The notes: generated from the letters alone by a model not told the origin. A stretch of DNA of 64,000 nt from Formicarius rufipectus (GCA_013399695.1 VXAU01004384.1:613201-677200); one strand, 5' to 3'. Positions 39,778 through 53,602 are shown, numbered from the stretch's first letter. A program made the numbers and translations.

Positions 39778-39832
39778 TAAAAAAAACAAACAACCAAACC
39801 AAACAAAACCAAAATAACAGCCAACCAAACTA
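39778..39832 (+). repeat. A/C-rich low-complexity tract
   Basis: A poly(A) stretch is followed by CAAACAACCAAACC units and CCAACCAAACTAACACC. It resembles the 8.3-kb tract and the complement of the G/T tracts. Confidence 0.9.
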
Positions 39833-42800
39833 ACACCAAGAAGTTATTATTCTCTATAATTTTAAGACTAAGCAGGTCCCAGGATGGGGATAAACAAATT
39901 AAATATACAGATGACTAAGTTCTTTCTATCTTGTTGACCATGGATGGTCATACAGTTTCAAAAAACACTTTTTATCATGTCTCATTCACAAGGCCAATTT
40001 CAAAAATTATGTCAGTTCATGTTTTTTTTGCTTTGTATGTGCACATTCATTGGATAGTTAGCTTTTCAAGCCAACTGGAACAAGATAGTTTGTTTATATT
40101 AATGAATTTTCTTTTTCCAAGTTTTCCACGCTTTTTTGTGAAAGTGAATTTGCATTTATTCTGCACGTGTCCTGCTCATCTTTCACTCTGTAGAATTTTG
40201 CAGTGCCTGAAAACCTTTTCCCATTGAACACCTTTATTATTCGATCAGGTATTGGATTTTGTTCAACAATTTATTTTTACCTGCCCTCTTTGTCCAAAAG
40301 AACAACTACCACATCGCAGGAGAATCTGATACACTTTGCTAGCAGGCCTGTAATACTGGAGTGCATAATTTGGCAAGGGAGCTCAGGGCTGCTCTCCCAG
40401 CTATTGGGCACTTTACATCCCTCAGTCACCAGTGGTACCTCTTGATCAAGCAGCCCGGGGAAGGAACAAGAGAAAGCTGGCTACAGCAGCACTATCTGTG
40501 ACTGGCTGTGAGAACTTTAGTGCAAAGGGAGATTCTGTGCCGTACTGGCCTTTTCGCCTATTTTTTTTTGTTGAACCCGCTATTCTTTCACAGCTCTGTC
40601 TGCAGGCTATTAGGGAGATTTCGCTTGGATCCATTATTCTTCAAAGACTTAATTAAATTGTACACTGTAATTAATCTGTCTTCTTAATTTCCAAAGTTCT
40701 CCTAGTCTGTAGGTAATAAAACAACAGGGAGAAAATCTGTGGTTGCTCAGTCATATTATAAGTCTGGGTGGAAACGGATGTATTCTTTTGATGAAAATAG
40801 GTTTGTACATGGATGGCTGCGACTGTGTTGCAGCAAACATAAAATCTGCCATACTGGAACTGATTGAATATTCCTTTTCTATCAGTGGCCAAGAGAAGAT
40901 AGGTAAGGAACACTGGTTTGAAGTTCAGGGCATGTATATATGTCACTTTCCCCCAAAGTTCTCATACTCTCCAGCTCTGTATTTCCTAAACTAGTTATAA
41001 CTTCTGCATATGTTATGAATTTCAACAGATTTATCTTCTGTTTTCATTTCAACCCATGGACATGCATCTGGTTATAAGAGAAAAATAGTTTTAAGGAAAG
41101 AGAAGTCTGGGATGAGGGTTTTTCTGTTAGGTTTAACCAGAAGTTTCTGCCATTTCTTCATATGTTGACTGTGCTTACTAGCTGCTACTTTTGGTGTTTT
41201 ATTGAAATAGTAGGGCATGGTGTCTCAGTGGCTCATGCACTAAATGGAAAACAGGTAAGTCTTTGAATGCAAATTTTTGAAATAAAGAAATACTACCTGC
41301 AGGATGAAGGCACAGCTATAATAGCTCAATGGAGAGGGGCATGAGAAAACTTGCATTTGTTTGCTGCTTGGTTAAGACTGTCATTCACTGGGGAGATCAT
41401 TCACTTTAGGAGACTGGTCTAAAGTTTGACTTCTGGGATAAGGAACAAACAGGAACTGTTTGGGCAAAGCTTTCTGTGTGTAACCTGACCTTACTCTGCC
41501 TTTTCTATTTGTTGTAAATGTTGATAATTTCAGCTGTATATCTTGATTCTTTTTTTCCATACAAAACCTCTGTGCAAAAGAATATCTTTCAGTAGTCAAA
41601 AGCATGTAATTTCAATAACTTAGAAAATGATCACATGATACTTTTGTGCACTGTTTGGCAGGCTTATCTCATAAAGTTAAAAATGTGTGGGGGGGTTTCC
41701 TTTTTTTTTTTTAAATGTAGGTATTTATAGCAGAGGGGAATACAAATGTTACAAAGAATAGCTGAACAGGCGCTTTGAATCTGACTTCACAATAAACATC
41801 AAAGGAAAATGCACTGTCACCTGTTAGAGCAGTAGGAGAGGTTAGCAAGTGTGCATTGTTCTCCACCACATTATTTTGCTCTTTAAATCAAAGATAACTA
41901 GTTGAGAGATGATTTTATTTTAATAGGTGGGTGTTTTAGTTGCATTATTTCTCACATTCTTCAAGGTGTTATTGGGCTGGGAAGATGCCTTTCAGTTTCA
42001 TCCTTATCTAGTCTTTCTGGGGCACTGTGAGCAAGCTGAGATAACAGGGTGGGTTTTTCTGGGTTTTTTTGATCTCGTAATCACAAAAAAAAAGTAAGCC
42101 ATTATTAAGCACAATGCATATAAAAATCATTGCTGATCCTTTGAGTCTATGTTCGCTATTTTGAGCACATGTGTGCTAACAGGGCTTGTGTCTCTTGTGA
42201 TCTGAGAGGGGTGGGGCATCGAAATGATGAAATATCTGAAATAGCCTCACGCCAACATAAAGTTTGTTTAGTCTGCACAGTCTATAGTTCAAATGCAACT
42301 GTTTTTATTCAAATATTTCCTTTGTATTGTTGTGCTGTCAGCTCAGTTTTCATAATATTACCGTACCTTAGACCTTGGAAGGCTGGAGGTGTGTAAGCAG
42401 ACATACAGTACTGCACTGATGGAGGAAGCTTTTCAGTGGTTTGCTGGTGTTGGCTGGCTCTGAATTGTGTCACAAAGTTGTGTGTAATTCTGAGATCTCT
42501 GCAGGTTAAGGGAAGTGTGTCACTGATAGAAATAAGGGCAAAGCCCCTAGTGTGATATCAGGGCAGTGTTTTGGTCCAGAAGAGTAGGTACCTACCATCT
42601 GAGCAGTCAGGCTAAGAACTGGGATGAAGGAGTGTCCAAGCATCACAGTTGAGCTGTGGCTCCAGGGGCCCAAGGCTCAATATAAGGGGCAGGACTAAAA
42701 ATCCCATTACTTGCTGACTCAGGCGAGTGTCCAAATGCATAAGATAGAGGTACTCTGTATTATTCCACTTCTTGGTGCCTGCAGGATGGTGCCCATGACA

Positions 42801-43859
42801 GTGGAGAGTAAATTATTCAGATTATACTGGTCAAACTCAAATGATTGTGAACTCTACATCTGACACACTTGTATTTCTTTCCCTTTTCATTCCTCTGAGC
42901 AAGGCAAGGTTATATCAAGTTCCCCGTCTGTACTGTCACTGACCATGTGCAGTGGAATGTATTGGCAAAGTGCACTGTGTTAAAGATAAGCTGCTTTCTC
43001 TCTTCCTTCCTGCACCTCAAGTCCAGGTGGGTAAATCCCTAATGCAAACATGAGCTGCAGAAGCTGAGGAACAGCAGCTTCTCCTGAGCAGAATGTTGAG
43101 ATAAGCTAGGAACTAACTAAACTGGAACTTCTTCCTGTGGCCACACTTGACAGCAGAGTTTGGAAAGCATGTGAAGAAAATACAGCCTCTGCTTGCAAAT
43201 TCAAATTACTTAATACATGAAAGGGTATGAAAAGTAAAAACCTTAAATTATGTTGTCATTCAAGATGCATTAATTGAATAATGAAAAGAAAGGTGATGTT
43301 TATACTGTCTGCAAACCTACCATTATTTTCTTCCTTAGCCCTCTATAATTTTAAGGTAGCAACACAGCAAGTTGCATCCTGATGTGACCTTACGTGCCTC
43401 CTCGCTGTTCAGCTCAGTGGTTTCCCTGTAGAAACAGAAACTGACACTGCCTCGCTGAAATTCTCTTCAATCAATATAGTGTGGCACACTACCAATTATA
43501 CAGTAGAATAGTATTAAAGAAAAGCTTATCTATTGATACAGTTGGCTAGAGAAACAGGATTTTATTTAAGAGCTTTCAAAGTATTTTTTGCAAGTGAAAT
43601 GGGGCCCTGTTAAATCAACTGTGTGTTGTGTTCCTTTTAAATGCAGGCATTCTTTTCAGCTGGCTTTAGCAACATAGAATTGGTCTGTAGAGTAAATAAC
43701 TGTTACTGTACATCTCAAATGTAGCTATGTAACAATATTTATGCATATATTTCTGTGACTTTTAGAACAAACCCTCAGAGGCTATGTATTGTGAGTGTAA
43801 GTCTACAGCAGCAAAACTGTTAATTTGCCTGACTAGAAATATTAACCATACTGTATCAA

Positions 43860-44330
43860 ATAACTGCCACGAACAATTCCCCACCATTCCCTGTGACTTC
43901 ATTTTAATTGATTTTTTTTTTAACTTCCAGCTTCTGAGATTTCGTTTGCTCTGACAGAATGTTTATTAAATGTGTAAAAAGAAAATTGTTTTGTAAATTG
44001 TTTCTGAGAGTATTTTTATCGTCCATAAATTGGTGGCTCATTTAACATTTTCCACCTACCTTTGTTTTCCATGCCTGTGCTCTGCCTCATTTGTTTCCGT
44101 ATTGGATTTGGTGATTAAATACTGATCAGCTGCTGGTCTGATCAGCTGTGCATATTGCTTTCTTTTAAATACTGTTCATACACACCCTGAGGACAGGGTT
44201 ACATACACAGTTATAAACAGAGTGGGGGAGTGTTTAGTGGTACCATTTGATCTGTTTTACAAATGATGGTGAGTTCAACATTGAGCATTTGTTAAACTGG
44301 TCATTGAACAGATCTCTGTGGTACTGCAGA
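43860..44330. promoter_or_regulatory. Candidate element with duplicated E-box motif
   Basis: CTGATCAGCTG occurs at 44122-44132 and again at 44138-44148, each holding a CAGCTG E-box overlapping TGATCA, just after GTGATTAAATA. Two identical E-boxes with 16-bp spacing are typical of sites for bHLH dimers. The flanks are free of repeats. Confidence 0.3.
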
Positions 44331-45659
44331 AATTCCTGACACCCAACTGTCCAGAAGGGCTGTTGGTTGGTTGCTTTACATTACAGAGCTGTAGTTTGTA
44401 TTCATGCCTCTGATGCTGAACAGGCAACTGGTAATGCTTTTATAAGTTTCTTTTTTTTCTGTCATGTTCTCTTATTTTTTTTTAGTTTAAGGTTTTATTT
44501 TTGTTCATAATACAGTGTAGTCTGTCATGTATTGCTATGAAGATTGGTGAAGGAACATGGAATTACCATATGGATCTAAATGATTATTTTGTCTTTGAAA
44601 AGCAGAGATAACAGACAAGTACTATCTCTGAATGATTAGAACAAATCTGGATAGTAAAGGAAATCCTCAAAGGATTTAGACTGTACTTCAACTGAAATAC
44701 CAGTCTGTTTGCTAGGAGATATCATAATATTTTATTTCTGCTTAAAACAATTATTTCTGAGTCACCAAACCGTGTGAAATCTCTGAAAGTTTAACAATAG
44801 CTAAAGGCATCTTAAAAACTGGTGTTTTATACTGTGAATTCATAACTTTTGATAGACTGGTACAGCTGCTGATGGAGCTGACTTCAGCACTTCATGATTC
44901 AAACACAGTCCTTTTTCAGGTCCTTTGGAATCAGTGTATTTACAGTGATGTAAAGCTGGGCTATCACAACACAAACATGTATTTTCATTTGCTTGCCCAT
45001 AGCTTTATATGAATAGTGCCTACTGACTCCAGTGAGAGACTCAAATAGTAATTCCTGGGCAAAACTTGGCTTTTAATTGTTTACTTCTAGTTCTGAAGTA
45101 CATTCAAAATGAACTGAACAGTTAAATAATTCTGTAAAGTGTTGGTTCTTCCAAGAACAATTCTCTTTGTTGCTGATGTGGGGGCAGTAATGCTAGTCTG
45201 TAACAATAAGTTCTGTGGCTGTCAAGATTTCAGTCATACTTCTTGCTACACTGAGACTTTTTGCAGATATTTGCAGCATGTGAGGTAATGAATATTATAT
45301 CAGGAATACAGTTGTCTGTTACAATGTGTATTAGTAGCTTTTTTATGCTTTGTGAAGTCACGGTAGGTAAAACTTCTCCAAGTACCTAATTTGATTTCAG
45401 TGGGAGTCTCACTTCTAAACTCCTTGTTCTGTTCTTAATTGTGTTTGTGTTAAATGTTTCTATGCATCTCTATCTCCTTAGTGAATTGACTAGCTTAAAA
45501 AAATCCAGTTGGTGGGAGTTACACATCTCAACCACTTGGTAATCTAAGGAGCAAGGTGTGGTCATGGTGAGCATCGTTTCACTTCTTTTTGAAATGCTTG
45601 GATCTGTGGCAGATATTCAAAAGCAGTGCCTGGATTTTGCTTCTAACTAGTCTTTTTTT

Positions 45660-45668
45660 NNNNNNNNN
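45660..45668. other. Assembly gap of nine N
   Basis: Nine undetermined bases directly follow a run of T. The small size suggests a local consensus failure in a homopolymer and not a scaffold join of arbitrary length. Confidence 0.99.
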
Positions 45669-46052
45669 TAATTGTTTCTGTAGTGTAAGATCAGATTCCA
45701 GAGCATGATATCCAGCCTTTGGTAAATGACCTGATGAGACAATTGCTCATCACTATGTGTAGAAAGTATAAACACGGAGCTGCTCTTCTCAGTCAAGATG
45801 GCAGCAGCCATGGGTCTGCAGAGTAGAGGAATATTAGGCACTTCTGTCATTTTACTGACATTATTTGTCAGCTACAGACTTGCTCACACTGAGAGAGATT
45901 ATGAGGTTTTATCAAATCAGTGCTTCTGCATGCCCTGGTTGTGTTGCACCAGCCAGGCTCATCTAGCCTGGTGTCCTAGTTGGCTGTTTGTTCTGACCCA
46001 GGTAAAACAGGTGAGTTCAAACAGGCTTGAAAACTTCATGACTCCAAGCTTA

Positions 46053-46105
46053 CCAGTTGAACTCTATTATCTTGAAGTCTTTTGCAGCCTAAATGATTCT
46101 GTGAT
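46053..46105 (+). mobile_element. CR1 3'-terminal relic
   Basis: GTTGAACTCTATTATCTTGAAGT followed by GCAGCCTAAATGATTCTGTGAT (split here for length) matches the last 50 bases of CR1, where the consensus reads roughly GTTGAACTTGATGATCTT...CAACCTAAATGATTCTATGAT. It is short and diverged, in plus orientation. Sequence upstream of 46053 is not clearly CR1. Confidence 0.72.
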
Positions 46106-46589
46106 AATAGGGTTGCCCTGTATCCTATGGAGAGAACCATTTACACGAACTTCAGAGCCCGAGTTAGATCTTCTCTTATGGACTTGAAATACAAAACCTT
46201 CCTAGCCTATGTGTTTTAATTATGCTAAGGGGTCAAATATATTCCCTGCCAACACACAGTGTTTAATAGAGTAGGATCTACCATTATATAAATGGTTAAT
46301 CTTTTATCTTACACATACATAATTAGAGTTGTAGAAATATGCTCAAATTAATTTGTGTGTTTTCTGTAGTTTGAGCAGCTTTTCAGATTCTTATGCGTTC
46401 TTGATTTCTCAGCACTGATGTATTTGATGGTTATATCCTGAAAATTATTTCCTGCCTTTTTTAAAATTTTTTTAAAAAAAATTGTAACCACAGTGAACAT
46501 GTTTGTATAGCAAATGGCAGAACTTCTATTGAATGGGGTTTGTGTCAGCTGTCAGGGCTACAGAAGATGAGTGGTTAACTGAGTAAGTA

Positions 46590-47180
46590 GTGTGTAACAT
46601 TACCACCGACGGAACATTTCTTACCATTAAACCTTCAAACTCTCACTCAGCTGTCAACACATGGGCACTTTCTGGAGCCAAATTCTCTCACGCTGTGCAC
46701 TGCCTGCAGCTCGCCTGAAGCTCAACTTTGACTAAAAGTGTTGATTTCGCGTCTTTTTAGCCTTGTTCTCATTTAACGTTAAAACCTGCTTAGACTCTGC
46801 CTTTTATTCTGTAAAGTACACATGCATGTATCATCCCTCACACACTTCTGATGTGAAGTTAAAGCGCTCAAAAGATATGCTAGTAATTGTAATGAATAAT
46901 TGATTAGAAAGGAGTCTGGCAGTGTTAATTGTGAGGTGCAGCTGAGTGAACGCCAAAACAAAAGCTCTTCTAAATGTTTCCGAAAACCTTGTAAAGTCTT
47001 TAGCATTGAGCAACAGGGTCAGTGCACTGAAGTGGAATTTAAAGGAGGTTCTTGAATGTAATGGATTTTGACTTCCCTTTGTCGTGTGCCTCAGTGCATC
47101 ATTGATTGAGCACTCATTTGTTAAATCAGCTGTATTTTTTGCCATTTGTCAGAGTAGAGACTCTTACTTGCAGCCTTTTT
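46590..47180. promoter_or_regulatory. Candidate conserved element with homeodomain-site cluster
   Basis: Within 46884-46906 lie TAATTG, TAATGA and the palindrome TAATTGATTA, the last being the two-base-spaced (P2) site for dimers of paired-class homeodomain proteins. The surrounding 600 bases are repeat-free and carry more CpG than usual (for example TTTCGCGTC near 46746). A second motif-rich stretch follows at about 47270-47660 (GATTAGTGGAAAGGCTAATTACC near 47566). Confidence 0.33.
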
Positions 47181-50100
47181 CCTTCCAAACACGAGTTTCT
47201 TGTCTTAATAAATCACAGGTGTAAATTAGTTTTTATCTAAGGTGATCAATTTTTCAAGCAGAAAGGCATGTGAAGATGGTTAGAAGGAAACACATTGTGC
47301 GCTTTTATTTTCTTAACTATTAGATGGAAAGGGAAAGATCAGGGTTACATTTCAGCCCAAACATCGATAATTCACATCTTTCAATTCAGCTCCCAGCAAA
47401 ATGCTTAGAAATGATTTTATTTGGAAAGCTCTAAATGGTGTGCATTGAAAGAGTAGTTCAGGGTAACTGGTGTTCAGTCAGTTCTTTAAGAAATGAGCAG
47501 GGGTAACCTGGGGCTTAAGGAACAAGCAGTGTACTGTGTGTTTGCAGCGATGAGAGATGCTCTCTGATTAGTGGAAAGGCTAATTACCTGAAGTATTCAG
47601 GAGCACTGTAGGTGCTGTGCATACCTGATTAGAGTTCTGACAGCAGGGCAGAAGAAGGAAGACCTTGAGAATGTGCCAAAATTATCCTTTTATGTAAGCT
47701 GCTACTATTACCCTTGGAAGAGAAAAGTGGTTTACCCAGAATGGTTATTACTGCTAATAATAAATATTCTACGGGTGGGCCATCACCTTCTGCAAAATGT
47801 ACTCCTATGGTATTTAATACAGCAATTACTTGTCAAATCTGGAAATGCTCATCTTGGTGCTCTCTGCTTGCTGGCCAGTTGTCTGAGTGAATTGCCAGTA
47901 GCTGGGAGGGACTGAAGACAAGCTAGTGTTTGCAGTTTTTCAATGTTGATACTAGTAATGGAGTTAGAGGGTGTTTCTTTGTCTCATTCTTAAGTAAGAG
48001 TTCTTGAAAAAAAAACATATGACACAAAAAAGAAATAAAATGCCGAGAGCCTCTGTGTTCTGCTTAGGTGTAGGTTTAAGTGTTAGGTGTGCTTGGAAGT
48101 CAGCTCTTTGGAGGATTATACTTTCAGTTTCTCAGAGATTTTCAGTAGAGGAGATAAAGAAAGGAGAGGAATGGAATGAGCCTCAAGAAGACTGGGGAAG
48201 AGAAAAGCCAGTCATGTTGACAGAAGTACTTAAAGCTTCTCAATAGCATAGAGTTTAGCACTGTCCCTGCCTTGGTGTAATTAGAGTGAAGAAGGATGGG
48301 GAACCCATCATTAGCTCTGACATCACCTCTCTTTAAAAATAAACCTTTCTGCAAGGTGCAGAATGCCTTCTTTCTTTGGGAGGAGCTGTAAATGCTCAGC
48401 ACTGTCAGGCTTGGGTCCACCATGGAGCAGGATTGTAAATTTACCAGATTTGCTGGTGAGCAGAATGGCAGTGTATTGTCTTGTATCTTGGTGAATCCTG
48501 GTAAGAAATTAAATCGTGACCATGCCTTGGGAAACATGTTTTGCTGGCAAGTACACTACGGTGACACCTGCTAATGTTGCAAAAGCTGTTGTTCTCCCCC
48601 AGCAGAGCCTCTTGCTCCTAAACCCACTCCACAGGTAGCTTGCAACTTAAGCAGCTGTTTTCACTTTTGTCACTGTCAGGCACTGGGGACAGTTTTCTTT
48701 CTTCTCTCTCTGGCTCCCTAGGCTTTATCAAAAGTGTGAATCTGAAACGAAACAAAATAAAGCTTCAGTCCACATCTTTGCTCAGCCTTTACGTGTACAT
48801 TTTCCTGTTTTGAGTTCTTTTAAACTGCAGCTATCAGAAAGAATAAAATAGTGCATCACCTAGTAAAGTACTGAAGTGATCATCCAAGCAATTTTCTTCT
48901 CCCTGAAGCCAGACAGCCAAAGCTTTTTATTACTGACTGACTGAACTCCCTGTGTCTGTCTGTCTAGGTTGCTAGGCCACCTTGTTTTCACAATGTTAGA
49001 GGCTTTTGATTGTAGGCAAACCAAAAATGCTAACTCAAATATAATATTTACATTAAAAAAATCTTCTTATATAAGATGTATAAAAATAACTTGCAGTTTT
49101 ATGTCTCGTATGTGTGTGTGTGTAAAGCTCTTGTAGGCAGGCGTCTGACAGGCAATCCTGTTCATGTATTGAATTTCATGTACCTTCTCACTAAAACAAT
49201 ATGGTTAATTTTTTTTTTAAAGTCTTTAGATAGCTTGCAGCTTGGGAACAACCATCTCAAGTTATTGTTACTTTTAGCCTACAGGATGGTTGGGTTTGCT
49301 CTGTGCATGATCTAGGCTGATGTCCTCTTTGTCTGATCCAGAACTGAGAGGGATGATGGCATAGGTGCCTTTTAGTCATGGGGCCTTGATTTGCCCATTG
49401 CAGTGCTGTGCAAACCTGCATTATGTTCATTTGCATTGCCTGAAACCGCATTACAAAAGAAATGGTTGGTGTAGTTGTAAATAACCAAAACAGTTATTTT
49501 TTGACTCTGTTACCTGTGTGAGAGTATGCAGTAAAACTACAGGAAAAAAAACCAGGAAATTTAGTATTTTTCATGGTAAAGTTACACTTAAAATGAAAAG
49601 GGCTGATAAACTATGAGGGACTAAACTAGTGGATAAGGATCTGCTCTCTGAAGAAAAATACTTTTCATACCTAGCAGACAGGCTCATATTTGTGAACAGA
49701 ACCTGTATTTAACACCAAGGTGAGGCTATTTAACCCTTCTGTGTTATGGATGTTGAAACTGCCCTATAATGGATGAGTTATTAACAGCTTATACTAAACT
49801 GGATGTTAGTTTTTGTGATTTTTCACAATGGTTGGTACTTGCAATGATGTGTAATGCTAATTATTAGGCTGCATATGATTGATTTGTTTTAGATCAATGA
49901 GGCAAACAGTGCATCTGAGAATTACTTTGTAAATCAGGTCAGTTGTTGATCTTAGGATGCATGAAGTCCTGCTGCTTTCTCTGCAATTCCCATGTTCAGG
50001 GTAGGGCTAGCAGGTGATTTGGTTGTTCTACAACTTCTGTGAAGAAGTCCTGTCTGCCACCCACCAGGTGAAAGAGTTTATGAGAAGTGTTAGACACACA

Positions 50101-53100
50101 AAGTAGACACAAATCTCTTGTTGGTTAAAAGAAATTCTAGAAACCAGTCAGTAAAAATCAAAGGCCTTAGGGGTATGTTTTGTCCCTTCAGCTAATGAGT
50201 TTCTGTGAATGTGTGTGGTGTGTCATTTAACTGAGTAATTACAAGGGATTTCACTGTTAAAAGGAATGTGTTCTACTGGTAGAATGAGAGTAATTCTGGA
50301 TTCAGAGAACTGAGGCCTTTAGATGATTTATGTATTTAAGTTTACAATCTCATATACTGTGAACATCCATCCTTGCAGTGGTTCTTTGGAAGAAGCTGGG
50401 GCAAAGCCTGAGGAATAGTCAGAAAGAAGCCACTTCTGGGGTTTGGGTCCCTTGAGGACAGAATAGACTGAAAACTCTTGCTGTGAGAAGGGGAAAATAG
50501 AAATCTTGGATAACATCTTTTAGTTGTTCTCTTGTTTTACCTCCTGAAAAATGGGAACCACCTTCTGAATTAACACTATATTACCATTTGAGGTCCTGGG
50601 AGCTGAAATCAAAAAAAGCGTTTCTTGTGAGGGCTGTGTGGGGGATATTTTCTCTTTATTTGGTTCCAGCCTCACATACCAGTTCCCTTCTCTACCTAGA
50701 CAGTCTCTGCTAGACTAAGACTGTTTTGTTTTCAAAAACAATTTTCCCCCTCTGGAAATATTGTTATGTTACTGAATCAAAGACCCACATTTCAGGACAA
50801 ATGATTTAAATGCAAAACCAGTATTCATATAAGAAAAGGGAAAAGCAAGTTAAAGCAGCATAACCCATACAGGAAATTGAAGTACAAAGCCAAGTTTGGT
50901 TTGCTGCCCCCACTGCCCTCTGCTTTTTTTTTCCCCCATTTTGTTTTGTTTTGTATTTTTTAAAAAACAGTTCTTTAGGATGCCTCTGCCTGGGTTTTTA
51001 CTTTTCTACAATTTACCTGCTTGAGTATGCCCAGAGTGCACCAATACTGCCATTCCCAGGTAAATTGGAACATGCCATCCTTGTCAGAGGATGCCCCGTG
51101 GAAGGTGATGTGGCAACTGGACAGCGTGTCTAGGCAGCACTCCTGGCTCCTTGCAACAGCAGCCGGTAGATGTGAGCCAGGCACTGTGGATTTGTGGAGG
51201 TGAGTTTCAGGGAGGTGAATTTTCCTCAAACCTGCCATCTCAAAATCATTGTAGGCAGAGCTCTTTTGATGTCACAGCACTGTAGATTCAGCCAGTTCCC
51301 TGTGTGCTTCAAAGTGGTTGTCAGTTGCTTCAGCAGGTGGAATGAGCGATTCGGGATGCTGTGCTGAGGGAGACAGGCTGTTCCAAGCCCTGTTGGTCAT
51401 CTGTGCTCCTGAGCAATTGTGTGATACTGAACAAATGCATCAGTCTTTTGCCTTGAATGCAAGATCCATATCTTGTGAATAACATATAAAAAACCCAAAA
51501 CATCTTTAAAGCAGATGGATTAAAAAGCACCATATGTTACAAGATATTCCAAGGGTCATACGGTATTGATAATAAGAATGGAGTTCTAGACCATTCTACC
51601 ACATATGAACAAACCATCATGTTTTCTTGTTGCAGATGTGCATACTCAGCACATTCAAATGTGTATGAAGTAGATTGTGTGCTCCATGGGGACATTCACA
51701 ACAAGGCAGAAGTTCTGTGCTGCCAACCCTGTGTTTGGGCAGGAGACTCGAGGAGGGGTGTCTGAGCACTTGCAAAACCACAAAAAAATGTCAGTAGGAG
51801 AAAAGAAGTTTTTACTGACTGTATAGAATTTGCAGAATGAAAGATATTCAGAGTCATCATGCTGAAGTATATATGAAGCTAGAATTGAGATTCAACTTGT
51901 TTTGCTATAGAATTATTTTGGAATTCATCAAGCAGGATAAAGTTTCTTTTGTAAGTAAATGATCTCAATTGAATCAGTTAATTTAAACAGACTCACATTT
52001 CTGTAGTTTGGGGTTTTTTAACTTTAGTCTGCTAGAGTGTGTACTTGTGATTTTTGAAGCAGGTATTATATTATCTGCCACAGAAAGGTGGTTTATGGTC
52101 CTTTTTCCTTATTCACAGTCATTAATAACATATTCAACTCATGAACATTCTGCGATTTATGCACAGCTCAGTTCAGCTGAATACTATAATATCCCACTCT
52201 AACCATTAAAAACAGTTATCACAAGATAACGTTAGGTCAGAACACAGAGCTGGCTGTTTGAATTGTTATTGATTGCCGCTTTCTGAAGATTTTCCTCAGT
52301 TGTGCTTAAACCATGTGCTTTTATTTGCTGCTACCTTCTAGAAAAGAAGGCCTGGCAACATAATTTGAATTAAGATATCTTGCTTTTTATGCCCAGTTGG
52401 AAGCCCATGTTTATATAGTTTAATTTCATATATAAATTATCTCAGATTGCCTACTTCCAGGCTTTTTGAAGACAAGGGTGCATCTTCAGTTGCATCTTCC
52501 ATAGTGGAGAATATTTACTGATCTACAACAGAAGTTCCTGCAGAAGTTAATCTTTTTATTAATTAAATATATGAATGCAGGACTTATTCTGGAATTTATG
52601 CAAATGTAGAAAGCAAGAAAGATTTGGATTTACAACTGGGTTTTCAATCAGTTTACTTTGTGTGTGTCCTGTAGAAATTTTGTAGTCTGCCACCCTCCCT
52701 CCCCAGGGGGTGGATTGGTATTGTACCAGCTGGTGTGTTCTGTTTGTAAAATGTAAAATAATCATTCCTGTAAGACTCCAGTCCTAATTTCTGTAGAAAT
52801 GTATTTGGGAACATTAAAAAAGAAATAATACATATAAGAATCAATTTTTTTTACATTGTCTAACTAATCTATGAGTAGCTGCCTATTTTTAATAATGCCA
52901 TTGCTTTCATTGACTATGTGTGCATATGTGTTTGCATGCATTAAGATTCTTCATCAAGAAAAAATTTTATTTGACTGAACTTGCTGAATTCCTAGGAAAA
53001 CAAATCCTTTTTTTCTCCCTGTATGTAAACCTATATTTAACTCCTCTTGAGTATGTATTCATTGTCTTAAAATAGAAACAACCTCTCCTCCCTGTGCTCA

Positions 53101-53602
53101 GAATCAACATTATTGTTGGATTCCCAGGCCTGGGAGAATATCGGTTGCATTGCCAGAAAATAATTTTCCATTCTTTATGGTGAAAGAAACTATTCAATTA
53201 GTACAAAAAGGGTTAATCACATTATCCTCTTTAAGATTTCCCCTTTCTGGGTTTGCAAAAGAAGACACAATCAAATGACAAACCTGTGTTTTTGTTCCTT
53301 TTCAAAAATCCCTGACAAGCCCATGACACAGGCTACTGCTGTAGCTGTACATTTCTATTCATTATTGATGACTTGGGGCCAGGCAGGCAGCACAGAACAC
53401 AGGCAATATAGATTACCATATTGGGGGCTGGGTTTGGGGGTTTGTGTATACACATGTGCTTGTGTGTGTTTTGGTTGGGTTTGGCCTTTGAAATACTCAA
53501 TTCTGGGTGGAAATCAGATCTGAGAATAGTAGTGGAAGCAGATTGAATGAGTTTTGTGATACATTTTACTAAAATAACTCAGACCTCTTAGACTAGAGAT
53601 TT

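Noticed and set aside
41235..41262. AAACAG|GTAAGT as an exon 3' end
   Set aside because: It is a good donor sequence, but no pyrimidine tract with AG or coding similarity lies upstream at exon distance.
45798..46187. 129-residue ORF as a complete protein
   Set aside because: Its C-terminal part is encoded by a CR1 relic, and no family similarity is recognised; only a possible exon at its start is kept as a low-interest observation.
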